A stretch of DNA of 64,000 nucleotides. It comes from an uncultured Clostridium sp. GTDB taxonomy: Bacteria > Bacillota > Clostridia > UBA1212 > UBA1255. Made by a program: the position numbers and the translations under genes. Under the pieces are notes generated by a model, which saw only the letters and a program-made list of their open reading frames with translations, was not told where the DNA came from and did not search any database. Of the stretch, positions 8,858 to 17,365 are shown in pieces. Each line of letters starts with the position of its first letter. Within the stretch, counting starts at the first letter, position 1. The stretch lies in the NCBI GenBank assembly GCA_900543695.1, contig UQSG01000011.1, positions 1 to 64,000 on the forward strand, in the 5' to 3' direction.

Positions 8858-11348
8858 GAAAAAGAAAAAAAACCTGGAACAAAACAATGAGACGCCTGTG
8901 AATGAATCAGCATCGCGTGAAAAAATAAAAAAGGTACTGAAAATCGTTATTCCGCTTGTATTGGTCTTGCTGCTTATTTTTATTGTGCTGAAAGTCGCTT
9001 TTGGGGACGACCACAATATTATTTTCGGGAAGGACGGAATTGAGAGCAGCAGACAGGTTTCGGCTACCGACACATCGAAGGGAGTCAACGGCCTGATGCT
9101 TACCGATCAGGGAATGACGGTAGTAGCTGAGAACGATAATCTGATACTCAGCTTTTCCAACAGAGAAAATTTGTTTTTGATCCAGGATAAGGCAACGGGC
9201 GAAACCTTCCGTTCCTATCCGGAGCCGATTTATGAGACGACGCTTGCAGAGGGCGAAACCTCTGATCTCGCAGCTTACGATCTTTCCACGGAGACGGGCC
9301 AATTTATTACGTCGCCGGTGTTTGTCGGCTATACAAAGTCCGGTATGGACGGCGGCTTCGTATTGGGCGTAAACCAGATGCCACATGTGAAAACCGTTTA
9401 TTTCATTGAGAACGGCGTCCGGCTGCGCTATGAGATGACAGAGCTGGAGCTGGAATTTTCCGTTGAAATTACGATCGAGGGCAACGAGCTTGTATACCGT
9501 ATTCCGGTCAATGGAATCATTGAGCGGGAGGGCCTGGAAAACGAGGAGCAGGACAGAAGACCGCTGCTTACGTCGCTGAGCGTCCTGCCGTATCTCGGAG
9601 CGCATCGCACCGGTCAGGAGGGCTATTTTGTAGCGCCTGACGGAACAGGAGCGCTGACGCGCTTTGATGTCGCCAGAATCACAAACTATAATGAATATTC
9701 CAAGAAAGTATACGGTCCGGATCTGACCTTTGACGCGACCGACTCGCCGGATTACAATAATTTGCTTTTGAGTATCGGCGCTTACGGTATCGTGGAAAAC
9801 AGAACTGAGGATGGAACAGAAAATATTAATCAGCTTGCAAATTCCATGATGACTTCTTTCATTAAGGAAGGAGATTCGAATGCGGAGCTGAAGATTTCAA
9901 ATCCCGGCATCAGGAGCCTGCCTTTTTATGCGATCTATTTTCAGTATAATTACCGGAATTTTTACAAGCTTCAGATTTCGAACTCCGGTACGCAGTACGA
10001 TATGGTCGTAAAAGACATGCAGCTGGGAGATGTCGAACAGAGAATTACGATCGATCTTTCGGAAGACGATGAGTATTCCTATGTAGACGTTGCTGCCAGG
10101 GTTCGGGAAAAGCTTTTGGCACAATGGAACGAGCGCTATGGCATTGAGCTTTCCATGGGTTCGGCTGAAGATGCGCCAGTGCTTAACCTGAAAATGTTTA
10201 TGGGAGCCAAAAATGTAACAGGCGGCGTTTTGAATCAGGTTAAAGTAATGACGGATTTTGAGGACGTACAGAACATTTATAATGATCTTAGTGAAAGCGG
10301 CGCTTCTGACCTGCGTCTTTCTCTGCTTGGCTGGCAGAGGGGCGGTTATTATTGGAACTGTACCTCGAAGCTGAAGCCCGACGGTGCGTACGGCGGTGCG
10401 GGCGGCCTTCAGGATTTGACGAAATGGGCAAAGGACAAAAACATTACGCTTGTTTTGGATAATAACCTTCTGATTCTCTACGGAAGCCCGTCTAACGGCG
10501 CGACGTTCCGGAATGCCGTCGTAAAGGAAGCCAACACGTTTTATCTGAATTATTTGCTGAGCACGACGTCCGGCGTATACAATTATGCTGATTTTTATGT
10601 TCTCAGTCCGGAATATTTCGACCGCGAAATTCTGAATGATGTGATTGAACGCCTGAAGGACTACGGCGCGGCAAATGTAGACCTCCAGCAGCTGGGAGAT
10701 ATGCTTTATTCTGATTACAACGAGAATAATCCCTTATACCGCGTGCAGGCCATCAGCAGATATGTAAAATGGCTTCAGCAGTACGGGGCGAATTTTGAGG
10801 ATGTCGCGGTTTACAGCGGGAATTCCTATGCAATTCCTTACGTCAATACCATTGTCGATATCCCTGTAGAAAAATCTTCGCATATTGTTCTGGATGAGGA
10901 AATCCCATTCCTTCAGATCGTATATCACGGGCTTGTAAATTATTATTCCGCACCCGTAAACAATCAGGACGACGAAACCTATTTTATGCTCAGATCGATT
11001 GAATACGGCGCGCTGATGTCTTATGAGCTTACGCAGGAAAAAACAAGCGAGCTTCGTTATACGTATTACGATGCCCTTTACCGTTCTGAGTATTCAAATC
11101 TGAAAAATGAGATCGTAGAGCGCTACAACAGCATCGCCGAAGCCGTGAAGCCTTTCATCGGCCTTGAAATCACGGATCATTACAGAGTGAATCCGGACTA
11201 CGAAATTTTCTGTACGCAATATTCCGACGGTACCAGGGTATATGTTTGCTACGAAACCGAGAGCGTTACCGTCGAGGACGCTGCGTCCGGTCAGACGCTG
11301 TCCTTTGAAGGAAGAAGTTATCAAATATTGGAGAAGGGAGGGGAGTAA
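8850..11348 (+). CDS. DUF5696-type membrane-anchored surface protein
   Basis: An 832-residue protein with a lysine-rich cytoplasmic tail, one membrane segment (about 31-50) and a long extracellular part. The extracellular region resembles the DUF5696 family, which I recall next to sugar ABC permeases in Firmicutes; its function is not established. The middle (from about residue 460) has strand-helix units of the kind seen in barrel-like glycoside hydrolases, for example LSLLGWQRGGYYW and ITLVLDNNLLI, but I cannot identify catalytic residues with confidence. Translation starts at a TTG (8850) overlapping the previous stop by 8 bases, behind AAGGAG, which indicates coupling. It ends 3 bases before the next permease gene. 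It could be a surface glycan-processing or glycan-presenting partner of the importer. Confidence 0.65.
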   Translation: MFKKKKKNLEQNNETPVNESASREKIKKVLKIVIPLVLVLLLIFIVLKVAFGDDHNIIFGKDGIESSRQVSATDTSKGVNGLMLTDQGMTVVAENDNLILSFSNRENLFLIQDKATGETFRSYPEPIYETTLAEGETSDLAAYDLSTETGQFITSPVFVGYTKSGMDGGFVLGVNQMPHVKTVYFIENGVRLRYEMTELELEFSVEITIEGNELVYRIPVNGIIEREGLENEEQDRRPLLTSLSVLPYLGAHRTGQEGYFVAPDGTGALTRFDVARITNYNEYSKKVYGPDLTFDATDSPDYNNLLLSIGAYGIVENRTEDGTENINQLANSMMTSFIKEGDSNAELKISNPGIRSLPFYAIYFQYNYRNFYKLQISNSGTQYDMVVKDMQLGDVEQRITIDLSEDDEYSYVDVAARVREKLLAQWNERYGIELSMGSAEDAPVLNLKMFMGAKNVTGGVLNQVKVMTDFEDVQNIYNDLSESGASDLRLSLLGWQRGGYYWNCTSKLKPDGAYGGAGGLQDLTKWAKDKNITLVLDNNLLILYGSPSNGATFRNAVVKEANTFYLNYLLSTTSGVYNYADFYVLSPEYFDREILNDVIERLKDYGAANVDLQQLGDMLYSDYNENNPLYRVQAISRYVKWLQQYGANFEDVAVYSGNSYAIPYVNTIVDIPVEKSSHIVLDEEIPFLQIVYHGLVNYYSAPVNNQDDETYFMLRSIEYGALMSYELTQEKTSELRYTYYDALYRSEYSNLKNEIVERYNSIAEAVKPFIGLEITDHYRVNPDYEIFCTQYSDGTRVYVCYETESVTVEDAASGQTLSFEGRSYQILEKGGE

Positions 11349-11351
11349 TAC

Positions 11352-12233
11352 ATGGCTAAGAAACCAGTCAAAGTAAAAAAGCAGCTGGCGCACAAAAGAA
11401 CGTTAGGCAGTGTTATTTCCTTTGAAAGGCGAAGAACGCTGGAGGGCTGGTGCTTTTCCGCCCCGTGGCTGATTGGCTTCCTCATTTTTACGCTGGTTCC
11501 GCTTATCCTGTCTGTCAGAATCAGTTTTTACATTACGCAGCTGACGGACCTTTACGGGTTTGAGGGACAGAGCAAATGGGTAGGCTTTGAAAACTACATG
11601 GATATTATCCAGGATCCGAGCGTGGGAGAAGCAATGGTAAATTCTTTCCTGAACGCATTGTGGCAGGTACCGATTATCGTGTTCTTCGCATTATTCGTGG
11701 CCGTGCTTCTGAAGCAGAAATTTCCTGGAAGAGTGTACTTCAGGGTCATCTTTTTCATCCCGGTGATTCTGGCTGGCGTTATCATGAGCTATCTGTTCAA
11801 TGACGGCGTCGGCAGCATCAGCGTATTCGGTTCCATTGTCGGTTCTGCTTCCGGGGGCTTCTTCGGAACGCTGACACAATATATAGGAAATATCATGTGG
11901 AGCAGCAGTGTGGAAATTCTGATTTTCCTGGCGGCGCTGCAGAGTGTTCCCGATATCCTTTACGAGGTTGTTGAAATCGACGGAGCAACGGCATGGGAAT
12001 CCTTCTGGCATGTTACGCTCCCGTATATTTCGCCGTTTGTCATTTTGAATTGCGTCTACGCCCTGGTCGACTCTTTTGTCAAGTATGACAACCCGATTAT
12101 GAGCATGATGCAGTCCATGACGGAAACAGGTACGAAATACGGAATGGCGTCGGCGCTCAGCTGGATGTATATGCTGATTACTTTGGTCACGATTCTTATC
12201 TTCATTCTGCTTACGAGGAGGTGGCTCAGATGA
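11352..12233 (+). CDS. Sugar ABC transporter permease, second MalF-type subunit
   Basis: A 293-residue permease with a basic N-terminus and six predicted membrane segments. The EAA loop reads LYEVVEIDGATAW followed by VTLPYI (about residues 200-222). It follows the DUF5696-type gene by 3 bases with a strong GGGAGGGGAG site and overlaps the next permease by ATGA, so it is the first half of a second permease pair in the same locus. It is clearly distinct from the first MalF-type subunit at 4897, not a recent copy. Two importers, or one importer with alternative permeases, are both possible. Confidence 0.9.
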   Translation: MAKKPVKVKKQLAHKRTLGSVISFERRRTLEGWCFSAPWLIGFLIFTLVPLILSVRISFYITQLTDLYGFEGQSKWVGFENYMDIIQDPSVGEAMVNSFLNALWQVPIIVFFALFVAVLLKQKFPGRVYFRVIFFIPVILAGVIMSYLFNDGVGSISVFGSIVGSASGGFFGTLTQYIGNIMWSSSVEILIFLAALQSVPDILYEVVEIDGATAWESFWHVTLPYISPFVILNCVYALVDSFVKYDNPIMSMMQSMTETGTKYGMASALSWMYMLITLVTILIFILLTRRWLR

Positions 12234-13198
12234 CGAACGTAATCCACAGAGTAACGGGTTTCTTTCAAACGTTTATCGATCGATACAGAAATCTCGGTTA
12301 TAAGGCGAAAAAGAAAATCAGATTTGTGATCGGCCGGATCTTCTTATATTACGTCCTGATTGAGCTTGCTTATCTGTTTCTGCTCCCTTTTATCTATATT
12401 CTGACGACGTCCATGATGTCTTATCAGGATTATCTGGATCCTACGGTTGAGTGGATCCCTACCGCAATAGAATGGGAAAATTTTACCAGTGCCTGGCAGG
12501 GACTGAATTATCCGCGCGCGTTTTTGAATTCGCTGATTACTTCGCTGGGAAGCGCTGTTCTGCAGTGCGTTTCCTGTGCAATTATCGGTTATGCGCTGGG
12601 ACGTTTTAAATTCAGAGGGAAAAATATTCTCTTTGTATTGGTTATCCTGGTGCTTCTGATTCCGCCGCAGACGATGATTCTTTCTTCATACGGTCTATGG
12701 GCGACATTTGGCATGACAAATACTTATTGGCCGATTTTGATCCCGTGCATATTTGGCCTGGGGCTGCGCGGCGCTCTATTTGCCTTAATTTATATGTACT
12801 TTTTCCAAAGAGTACCCGACGCGATGGACGATGCGGCGCGTATTGACGGCGCCGGCCCGTTCAGAGTATTTTTGCAGATCATGCTGCCGCTGGTAAAATC
12901 CGCCATATCGATCGTTTTCATTTTCTCGTTCGTATGGCACTGGAACGATAACTACGAAGCGCCTACTTATATGTTTAACCAGAATATGCTGACGCTTCAG
13001 CCGAAGCTGGAAAATATTCAGCAGTATTATTCCGAATTAATGGGATATTCTGGCGAAGCCAGCGAGATTGACAAGGCCATGACAGAACCGATGCTGTTTG
13101 CAGGCTGTCTGCTGGTAATGATTCCGGTATTAATCGTATATATAGCGGGGCAGAATAAGCTTGCATCAGGAATTGAGCGAATCGGCGTTATTGAGTGA
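12230..13198 (+). CDS. Carbohydrate ABC transporter permease, second MalG-type subunit
   Basis: A 322-residue permease with six membrane segments and an EAA loop reading MDDAARIDGAGPF followed by IMLPLV. The start is taken as the ATG at 12230, which overlaps the previous stop as ATGA and stands 8 bases behind GAGGAGG. An in-frame GTG at 12221 is possible but overlaps the ribosome site. The segment between the last two membrane helices, near residues 245-285, is longer than in MalG because of an insertion rich in Gln, Tyr and Glu. It pairs with the 11352 subunit. Confidence 0.9.
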   Translation: MTNVIHRVTGFFQTFIDRYRNLGYKAKKKIRFVIGRIFLYYVLIELAYLFLLPFIYILTTSMMSYQDYLDPTVEWIPTAIEWENFTSAWQGLNYPRAFLNSLITSLGSAVLQCVSCAIIGYALGRFKFRGKNILFVLVILVLLIPPQTMILSSYGLWATFGMTNTYWPILIPCIFGLGLRGALFALIYMYFFQRVPDAMDDAARIDGAGPFRVFLQIMLPLVKSAISIVFIFSFVWHWNDNYEAPTYMFNQNMLTLQPKLENIQQYYSELMGYSGEASEIDKAMTEPMLFAGCLLVMIPVLIVYIAGQNKLASGIERIGVIE

Positions 13199-13212
13199 CG
13201 GAGGGTTTTTCT

Positions 13213-14697
13213 ATGTTTAAGAAATTACGTTTCACCATTATATGGATCCTTGCGATTGCGCTGCTCGTTTCTTTTGCCGGCTGCTCCGGAAATGACAGCG
13301 ATGAGGAGGAAAACGGACCGTCTTCTTCTGCGAATCCTGTTCCGGAGGATCTGGCAGGAAATATAACGATTTCCGCATATAAGAATTATGAGAACGACAA
13401 CGATCTGTTTATGTTTGCGCAGGCGTATGCGCTGCAATATCCCAGCGTAGACGTTCAGATTGATGCAGATTATTCGTATGATGAATATTTTGCAACATTG
13501 GATGAGCGGATCGAAAGCGGCGAGATCGGCGACGTGGTGCTGATCAGCTCGGAGCAGCTGCCGGAATATGTGGAAAAAGGGTGGATCCTGGACCTGAGCA
13601 GCGATGCAGAGGGAATCATAGATTATACATCTGCCAGCTTTGACCGGCTGTATCCCTCAGAGGAATATATGGAGGCCGCATATAATGCATCCCTGTATGA
13701 GGGAAGAATGTATATGTGTCCTGTGGAATACCTGAACCAGGTAGTTATTCTGAATCTTGATTTACTGGAAGCGGCGGGGATTGAGGATCCTGTTCCATCG
13801 GACGACTGGACGTGGGATGAGCTGTACGAATATGCGCAAAAGCTTTCGGAAAGCGGCGTGGAAACGCCCGTCCTGATGAATTATACGGATTATGCAATCT
13901 GGGGCGCTTTCGCAAGAGGCTTTGGCGGCGCTTTGTATAACGATGTTTCCTTTGCTGATAAAACTACGGAGCTGAACTTTACGGATCCGGATGTGATTGA
14001 AGGATTAAAATATCTGGCAGACCGTTTTCTCCGTACGGGATACGCTGCGGACAAGACGACGGCAGAGGTAACAAGCGAAGAGCTCTCTCAGTACGGAATC
14101 ATCGTAGCGGATCATTCTGACGTAGTCAGATGGCAGGAGGCGCTGTCCCAGGATGCGGAAAACGGCGGATTTGAATGGGAATTTGCTCATTTTCCTGGAT
14201 TTGAAGGAGCAGACGGTACGATATATAAGAGTATTGGCGTGAAAACGCTTGGCTTAGCTGTTATTAACCATGAAGTGATCGACGCCCTGAATAGCGGAAA
14301 TACCGATATTGATAAGACGGAGGAAGAAATTCAGGCGGAAATCGAGGCGCGGGAGAATACAGAGAAGAATGCCAAGGCCCTTGCGCTGTACGCAATGGTT
14401 GAGGATGCTTCTATTGCGTATTGCGGAGAGCTCGGCTACAAGGTTCCGGCGCTGAAGTCTGCCAATACCATGAAATTTTGGCGGGAATTCCCTGTCTCCG
14501 GTAAGAATACATCGGTATTTTCTCTCTATTCAGATTATGATTATCCAGCCGTTCTTACGTCTTTTATGACGTGGAGCGCCTCCGGAGAGATTAGAGACAG
14601 TATCGACGAGATCTTTAAGACGTATGCGGAAAACACAGAGCTGATGTATATCGATGATCTCCTTCAGGAGATTCAGGACGCTGCCAATGCAAGCTGA
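13213..14697 (+). CDS. Extracellular solute-binding lipoprotein, family 1
   Basis: This 494-residue lipoprotein has an N-terminal hydrophobic stretch ending in VSFAGC, a good lipobox, followed by an acidic-serine linker. The mature part looks like a family 1 sugar-binding protein: LQYPSVDVQIDADYS near the start, then GDVVLISSEQLPEYVEKG and later LDLLEAAGIEDPVPSDDWTW. It follows the second permease pair directly, with GGAGGG behind the previous stop, so it is probably the binding subunit of that pair. The ATG at 13213 is preferred over the upstream GTG at 13195, which overlaps the previous gene and its stop. Confidence 0.88.
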   Translation: MFKKLRFTIIWILAIALLVSFAGCSGNDSDEEENGPSSSANPVPEDLAGNITISAYKNYENDNDLFMFAQAYALQYPSVDVQIDADYSYDEYFATLDERIESGEIGDVVLISSEQLPEYVEKGWILDLSSDAEGIIDYTSASFDRLYPSEEYMEAAYNASLYEGRMYMCPVEYLNQVVILNLDLLEAAGIEDPVPSDDWTWDELYEYAQKLSESGVETPVLMNYTDYAIWGAFARGFGGALYNDVSFADKTTELNFTDPDVIEGLKYLADRFLRTGYAADKTTAEVTSEELSQYGIIVADHSDVVRWQEALSQDAENGGFEWEFAHFPGFEGADGTIYKSIGVKTLGLAVINHEVIDALNSGNTDIDKTEEEIQAEIEARENTEKNAKALALYAMVEDASIAYCGELGYKVPALKSANTMKFWREFPVSGKNTSVFSLYSDYDYPAVLTSFMTWSASGEIRDSIDEIFKTYAENTELMYIDDLLQEIQDAANAS

Positions 14698-14785
14698 GCG
14701 CTGCAAAATACCGTTGATTTATTTAATTTGGTTTAAATATTTTGTAAAATCAGCGATTAAGCGCGCCAGTCAAAGCGTTTGTATA

Positions 14786-14814
14786 TTGACAAAACCAGTG
14801 GATATGGTTAAGAT
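14786..14814 (+). promoter_or_regulatory. Internal promoter before the third binding protein
   Basis: TTGACA at 14786-14791, a 17-base spacer and TAAGAT at 14809-14814. The site lies in a 165-base gap inside the locus and would allow the following binding lipoprotein to be made separately, or in excess, compared with the permeases. AGGAGG at 14848-14853 serves the ATG at 14863. Confidence 0.65.
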
Positions 14815-14862
14815 GAAATCGTATTGTTGTAATAGAATAACTTTAGTAGGAGGTCACAGTTA

Positions 14863-16221
14863 ATGAAGAAGTATTTGAAAAGTGCATCAGTGCTTTTGCT
14901 GATCCTTGTCATGACGTTCACCATGGTTGCCTGTAAGAAACCGCCGATGTTAACGCAGGATGATATTGATGCGGCTCTTGAAGAAGAAGGCGAACCGGAA
15001 GGCGAAATCACGTTTACGTATTCTCCGGCGGCTACCAGCGCAGACTACAAGCAGGCAGCGGATAAGTTTGTGACGGCATTTGAGCAGAAGTACACGAACG
15101 TAACGGTGGAGCGCGATTACACGGCGACTTCGGATAACCGAATCGCTTCCGCGGATATCGGAGATGTTTTCTATTTTGCGGAGACGCAGACGTACAAATA
15201 TGCGGTGCAGGACAGAGCGCTTATCCCGCTGGATGGTTTTATAACGAAGTTCGGTATCAGCCAAAACGACGTTTACGGCGGTATTTATCGTCTCGGTCTT
15301 GTAAACGGCCGTCTGTATTTCGTCCCCAGAGACTACAATCAGATAGTTTTGATTTACAATAAATCGGCCATTACGGAAGCCGGATTGAATGCGGAGATCA
15401 GACCGGAATGGACCTGGGAGGAATTCCAGGACATCTGCGAGCGGCTGTATGATCCGGAGGGAGAAGATTATTATCCGCTGAATCTGAATCTGACATATTC
15501 ACCTGTATATGTTCCGTTCTTCGAAGCCTATGCGTCGAGAGACGCATGGTGCAACACCACGGAGAAGAAGATTACATTTATCGATGAAAACGGCGATATT
15601 TTAAGAGCGATCGGCGAAGCGCTGGACATGGCAAGAAAATACTATGTCATGATTCCTTCGGTAAATGAGAGTGCGGAAGACATCGCAGGCAGGGAGTATA
15701 TCTTTAAAACGGACGTATATCCGACCATACAGGCAACCGGCAAGCAATTTGACAACAGGGATGTCGACTGGGATATCATTAATATGCCGCTCTTCCAGAA
15801 TCCTTCCTTCGGATGCGGCGCATCGGGAGTGGGCGTCTTTGCAAGAACGCAGAACGTAACGGCTGCCGCAGCGCTGGCGCTCTTTTTCCTGACACCGGAA
15901 GGACAGCGGGCCTTCAATTCCGGTACGGGCGGTTCTGTTCCCCTGCTGAAGTCCCTGGATGACGAGGGTTATGATGCTTGGAAATATCCGGACGATCCGG
16001 CATGGAGCGGAAAGAACTGGGATGCGTTTGTATATCTGGCAGATACGGCTTCCACGCCTGGTCAGGTAAACTGCAGAATGCCAATCGATGTTGCTGAGGC
16101 GATCGAGGCGGATATCAGGAATATCTTGTCAAGAGACCTGGCAGGAACTGAAAGCTATCAGGACGGATTTAGAGAACTTGAGACGAGATGTAATGAAATT
16201 TGGTCATTGCTGACGGTATAA
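14863..16221 (+). CDS. Extracellular solute-binding lipoprotein with its own promoter
   Basis: The 452-residue product has a lysine start, a hydrophobic stretch and the lipobox MVAC, then an acidic linker. The mature region has the family 1 binding-protein layout: FEQKYTNVTVERDY, IGDVFYFAETQTYKYA, VLIYNKSAITEAGL and RPEWTWEEFQDI. It is the third binding protein of the locus and is the only one with a clear promoter of its own, ending in a strong terminator. Making a binding subunit in excess over its permease is common for importers. It differs considerably from the 13213 protein, so the two may recognise different ligands or different ends of one glycan. Confidence 0.88.
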   Translation: MKKYLKSASVLLLILVMTFTMVACKKPPMLTQDDIDAALEEEGEPEGEITFTYSPAATSADYKQAADKFVTAFEQKYTNVTVERDYTATSDNRIASADIGDVFYFAETQTYKYAVQDRALIPLDGFITKFGISQNDVYGGIYRLGLVNGRLYFVPRDYNQIVLIYNKSAITEAGLNAEIRPEWTWEEFQDICERLYDPEGEDYYPLNLNLTYSPVYVPFFEAYASRDAWCNTTEKKITFIDENGDILRAIGEALDMARKYYVMIPSVNESAEDIAGREYIFKTDVYPTIQATGKQFDNRDVDWDIINMPLFQNPSFGCGASGVGVFARTQNVTAAAALALFFLTPEGQRAFNSGTGGSVPLLKSLDDEGYDAWKYPDDPAWSGKNWDAFVYLADTASTPGQVNCRMPIDVAEAIEADIRNILSRDLAGTESYQDGFRELETRCNEIWSLLTV

Positions 16222-16262
16222 AGGTTTTGCAGATTTGATCGCTGCCGGATGAAGCAGCGGGA

Positions 16263-16298
16263 CGGCGCCGGAATTCTTCGGAATCCGGCGCCGTTTTT
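16263..16298 (+). terminator. Intrinsic terminator of the ABC locus
   Basis: A ten-base GC stem (CGGCGCCGGA at 16263-16272 with TCCGGCGCCG at 16284-16293) continues through three more pairs to a stable C(TTCG)G tetraloop, followed by TTTTT at 16294-16298. It closes the locus that starts at 1609. The minus-strand gene beyond it ends at 16316, but that side has no T run. Confidence 0.88.
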
Positions 16299-16315
16299 AT
16301 GTCTTAATAATCCGT

Positions 16316-17242
16316 TTACAGAAAAAAGAAAAGCGCTGCGGTAATCAGCGGGGCGAGCAGAGACTGAAGCAATTTCCCGATAAAATAATATTTAATTTTA
16401 ATTTTACCGGAGGCCAGAATGCCGCACACCTGCATATGGACGGAACAGCCGGACCAGGCGCTGAAGGCGGAGAACAGCATATACTTTAATATGGGATTTG
16501 TGGTCTGAACGCTTTCTCCAAGACTGCGGAGTCCCCCGGTAATTTCCAAAAAGGAATAGGCCGCCGAATAAATAAAATCAGACAGGCAGGGAATCAATTT
16601 CAGCAGCGATGTCACGGAAGAAAAAAAGATAATTACGGCGCCGACGTACAGTACAGTATTAAGAGAAGAAAGAAGTGCGGCAGGAATGTCGGTTTTGCCC
16701 TGGATCGGGGCAGTTCCGCATAATCCGGGGGCAGCGGAGCTGCGGCGGACGCGGCAAAGCAGAATACCGCTGCCCAGAGAAGCAAGCGTGACGGAAAGCC
16801 AAATCAGAAGACCGCTCCGAATACTGCCTAAATATGCACTGCCTACAATCGAGGCCATAAATACGGGGCCTACATTATTTGTAAAAGACGAAAGACGTTC
16901 AGCCTCTTCCTCCGTGATATCTCCTCTTGCCTTTAAATCACATGTGATTTTCGCCCCGATCGGAAAGCCGCAGAGGCAGCCCAGAATAATGGGCGCGATG
17001 CAGCTTCCGGGAAGATGCATAACACGCTCCATAAGCGGTTTTACAGGCTTTGCTATGCGCGTCAGAAATCCACCGGATACAATGAGCGAGGAAAGCACAT
17101 AAAACGGAAACATTGTGGGAAGAACCGTGTTCAGGAACATCATAACGGCGTTCCTTGTCTCCGGAACACAGCTCTCGCTGAAAATTACAAAGAAAAGAAT
17201 CAGTATGAACGAAAAAATCCCGATGATGGATGAAAGAAGCAT
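16316..17242 (-). CDS. YlbJ-like sporulation membrane protein (nucleoside-recognition/Gate type)
   Basis: A 308-residue polytopic membrane protein. It has a TMFPFYVLSSLIVSGGF segment near the start, the cytoplasmic-looking CGFPIGAKITCDL, SFTNNVGPVFM in the middle and SAWSGCSVHMQV near the end. These are the signature stretches of YlbJ-like proteins, which carry Gate domains and take part in spore formation. It is shorter than typical YlbJ (about 370-410), mostly through a shorter central loop, so another Gate-family transporter is possible. The start at 17242 is preferred over 17260, since the latter would leave almost no leader behind the likely -10 (TATAAT, minus strand, 17266-17271). It stands alone and faces the metA gene. 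Confidence 0.7.
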   Translation of the reverse strand: MLLSSIIGIFSFILILFFVIFSESCVPETRNAVMMFLNTVLPTMFPFYVLSSLIVSGGFLTRIAKPVKPLMERVMHLPGSCIAPIILGCLCGFPIGAKITCDLKARGDITEEEAERLSSFTNNVGPVFMASIVGSAYLGSIRSGLLIWLSVTLASLGSGILLCRVRRSSAAPGLCGTAPIQGKTDIPAALLSSLNTVLYVGAVIIFFSSVTSLLKLIPCLSDFIYSAAYSFLEITGGLRSLGESVQTTNPILKYMLFSAFSAWSGCSVHMQVCGILASGKIKIKYYFIGKLLQSLLAPLITAALFFFL

Positions 17243-17265
17243 ACCACACCGCCAAAGCATGAATC

Positions 17266-17296
17266 ATTATAATATATTTATGCCGGATATGGACAA
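17266..17296 (-). promoter_or_regulatory. Possible promoter of the YlbJ-like gene
   Basis: On the minus strand TTGTCC (17291-17296) and TATAAT (17266-17271) are separated by 19 bases, which is long for sigma-A. The -35 overlaps that of the divergent metA promoter. If the gene is a sporulation gene, another sigma factor may be the true user. Confidence 0.3.
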
Positions 17297-17318
17297 TTAT
17301 CACGCCGGAGTGTAAAAT
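17290..17318 (+). promoter_or_regulatory. Probable metA promoter
   Basis: TGGACA at 17290-17295, 17 bases, then TAAAAT at 17313-17318. The leader to the ATG at 17366 is about 40 bases, too short for a SAM riboswitch or T-box, so methionine control by such an element is not seen here. Confidence 0.5.
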
Positions 17319-17365
17319 AAGAAAGATCTGCTATTTGCTTCCGCGTACGGAGAAAGGATGAGCGC

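Noticed and set aside
17319..17365. SAM riboswitch or T-box before metA
   Set aside because: The leader between the promoter and the ATG is about 40 bases, too short to hold either.
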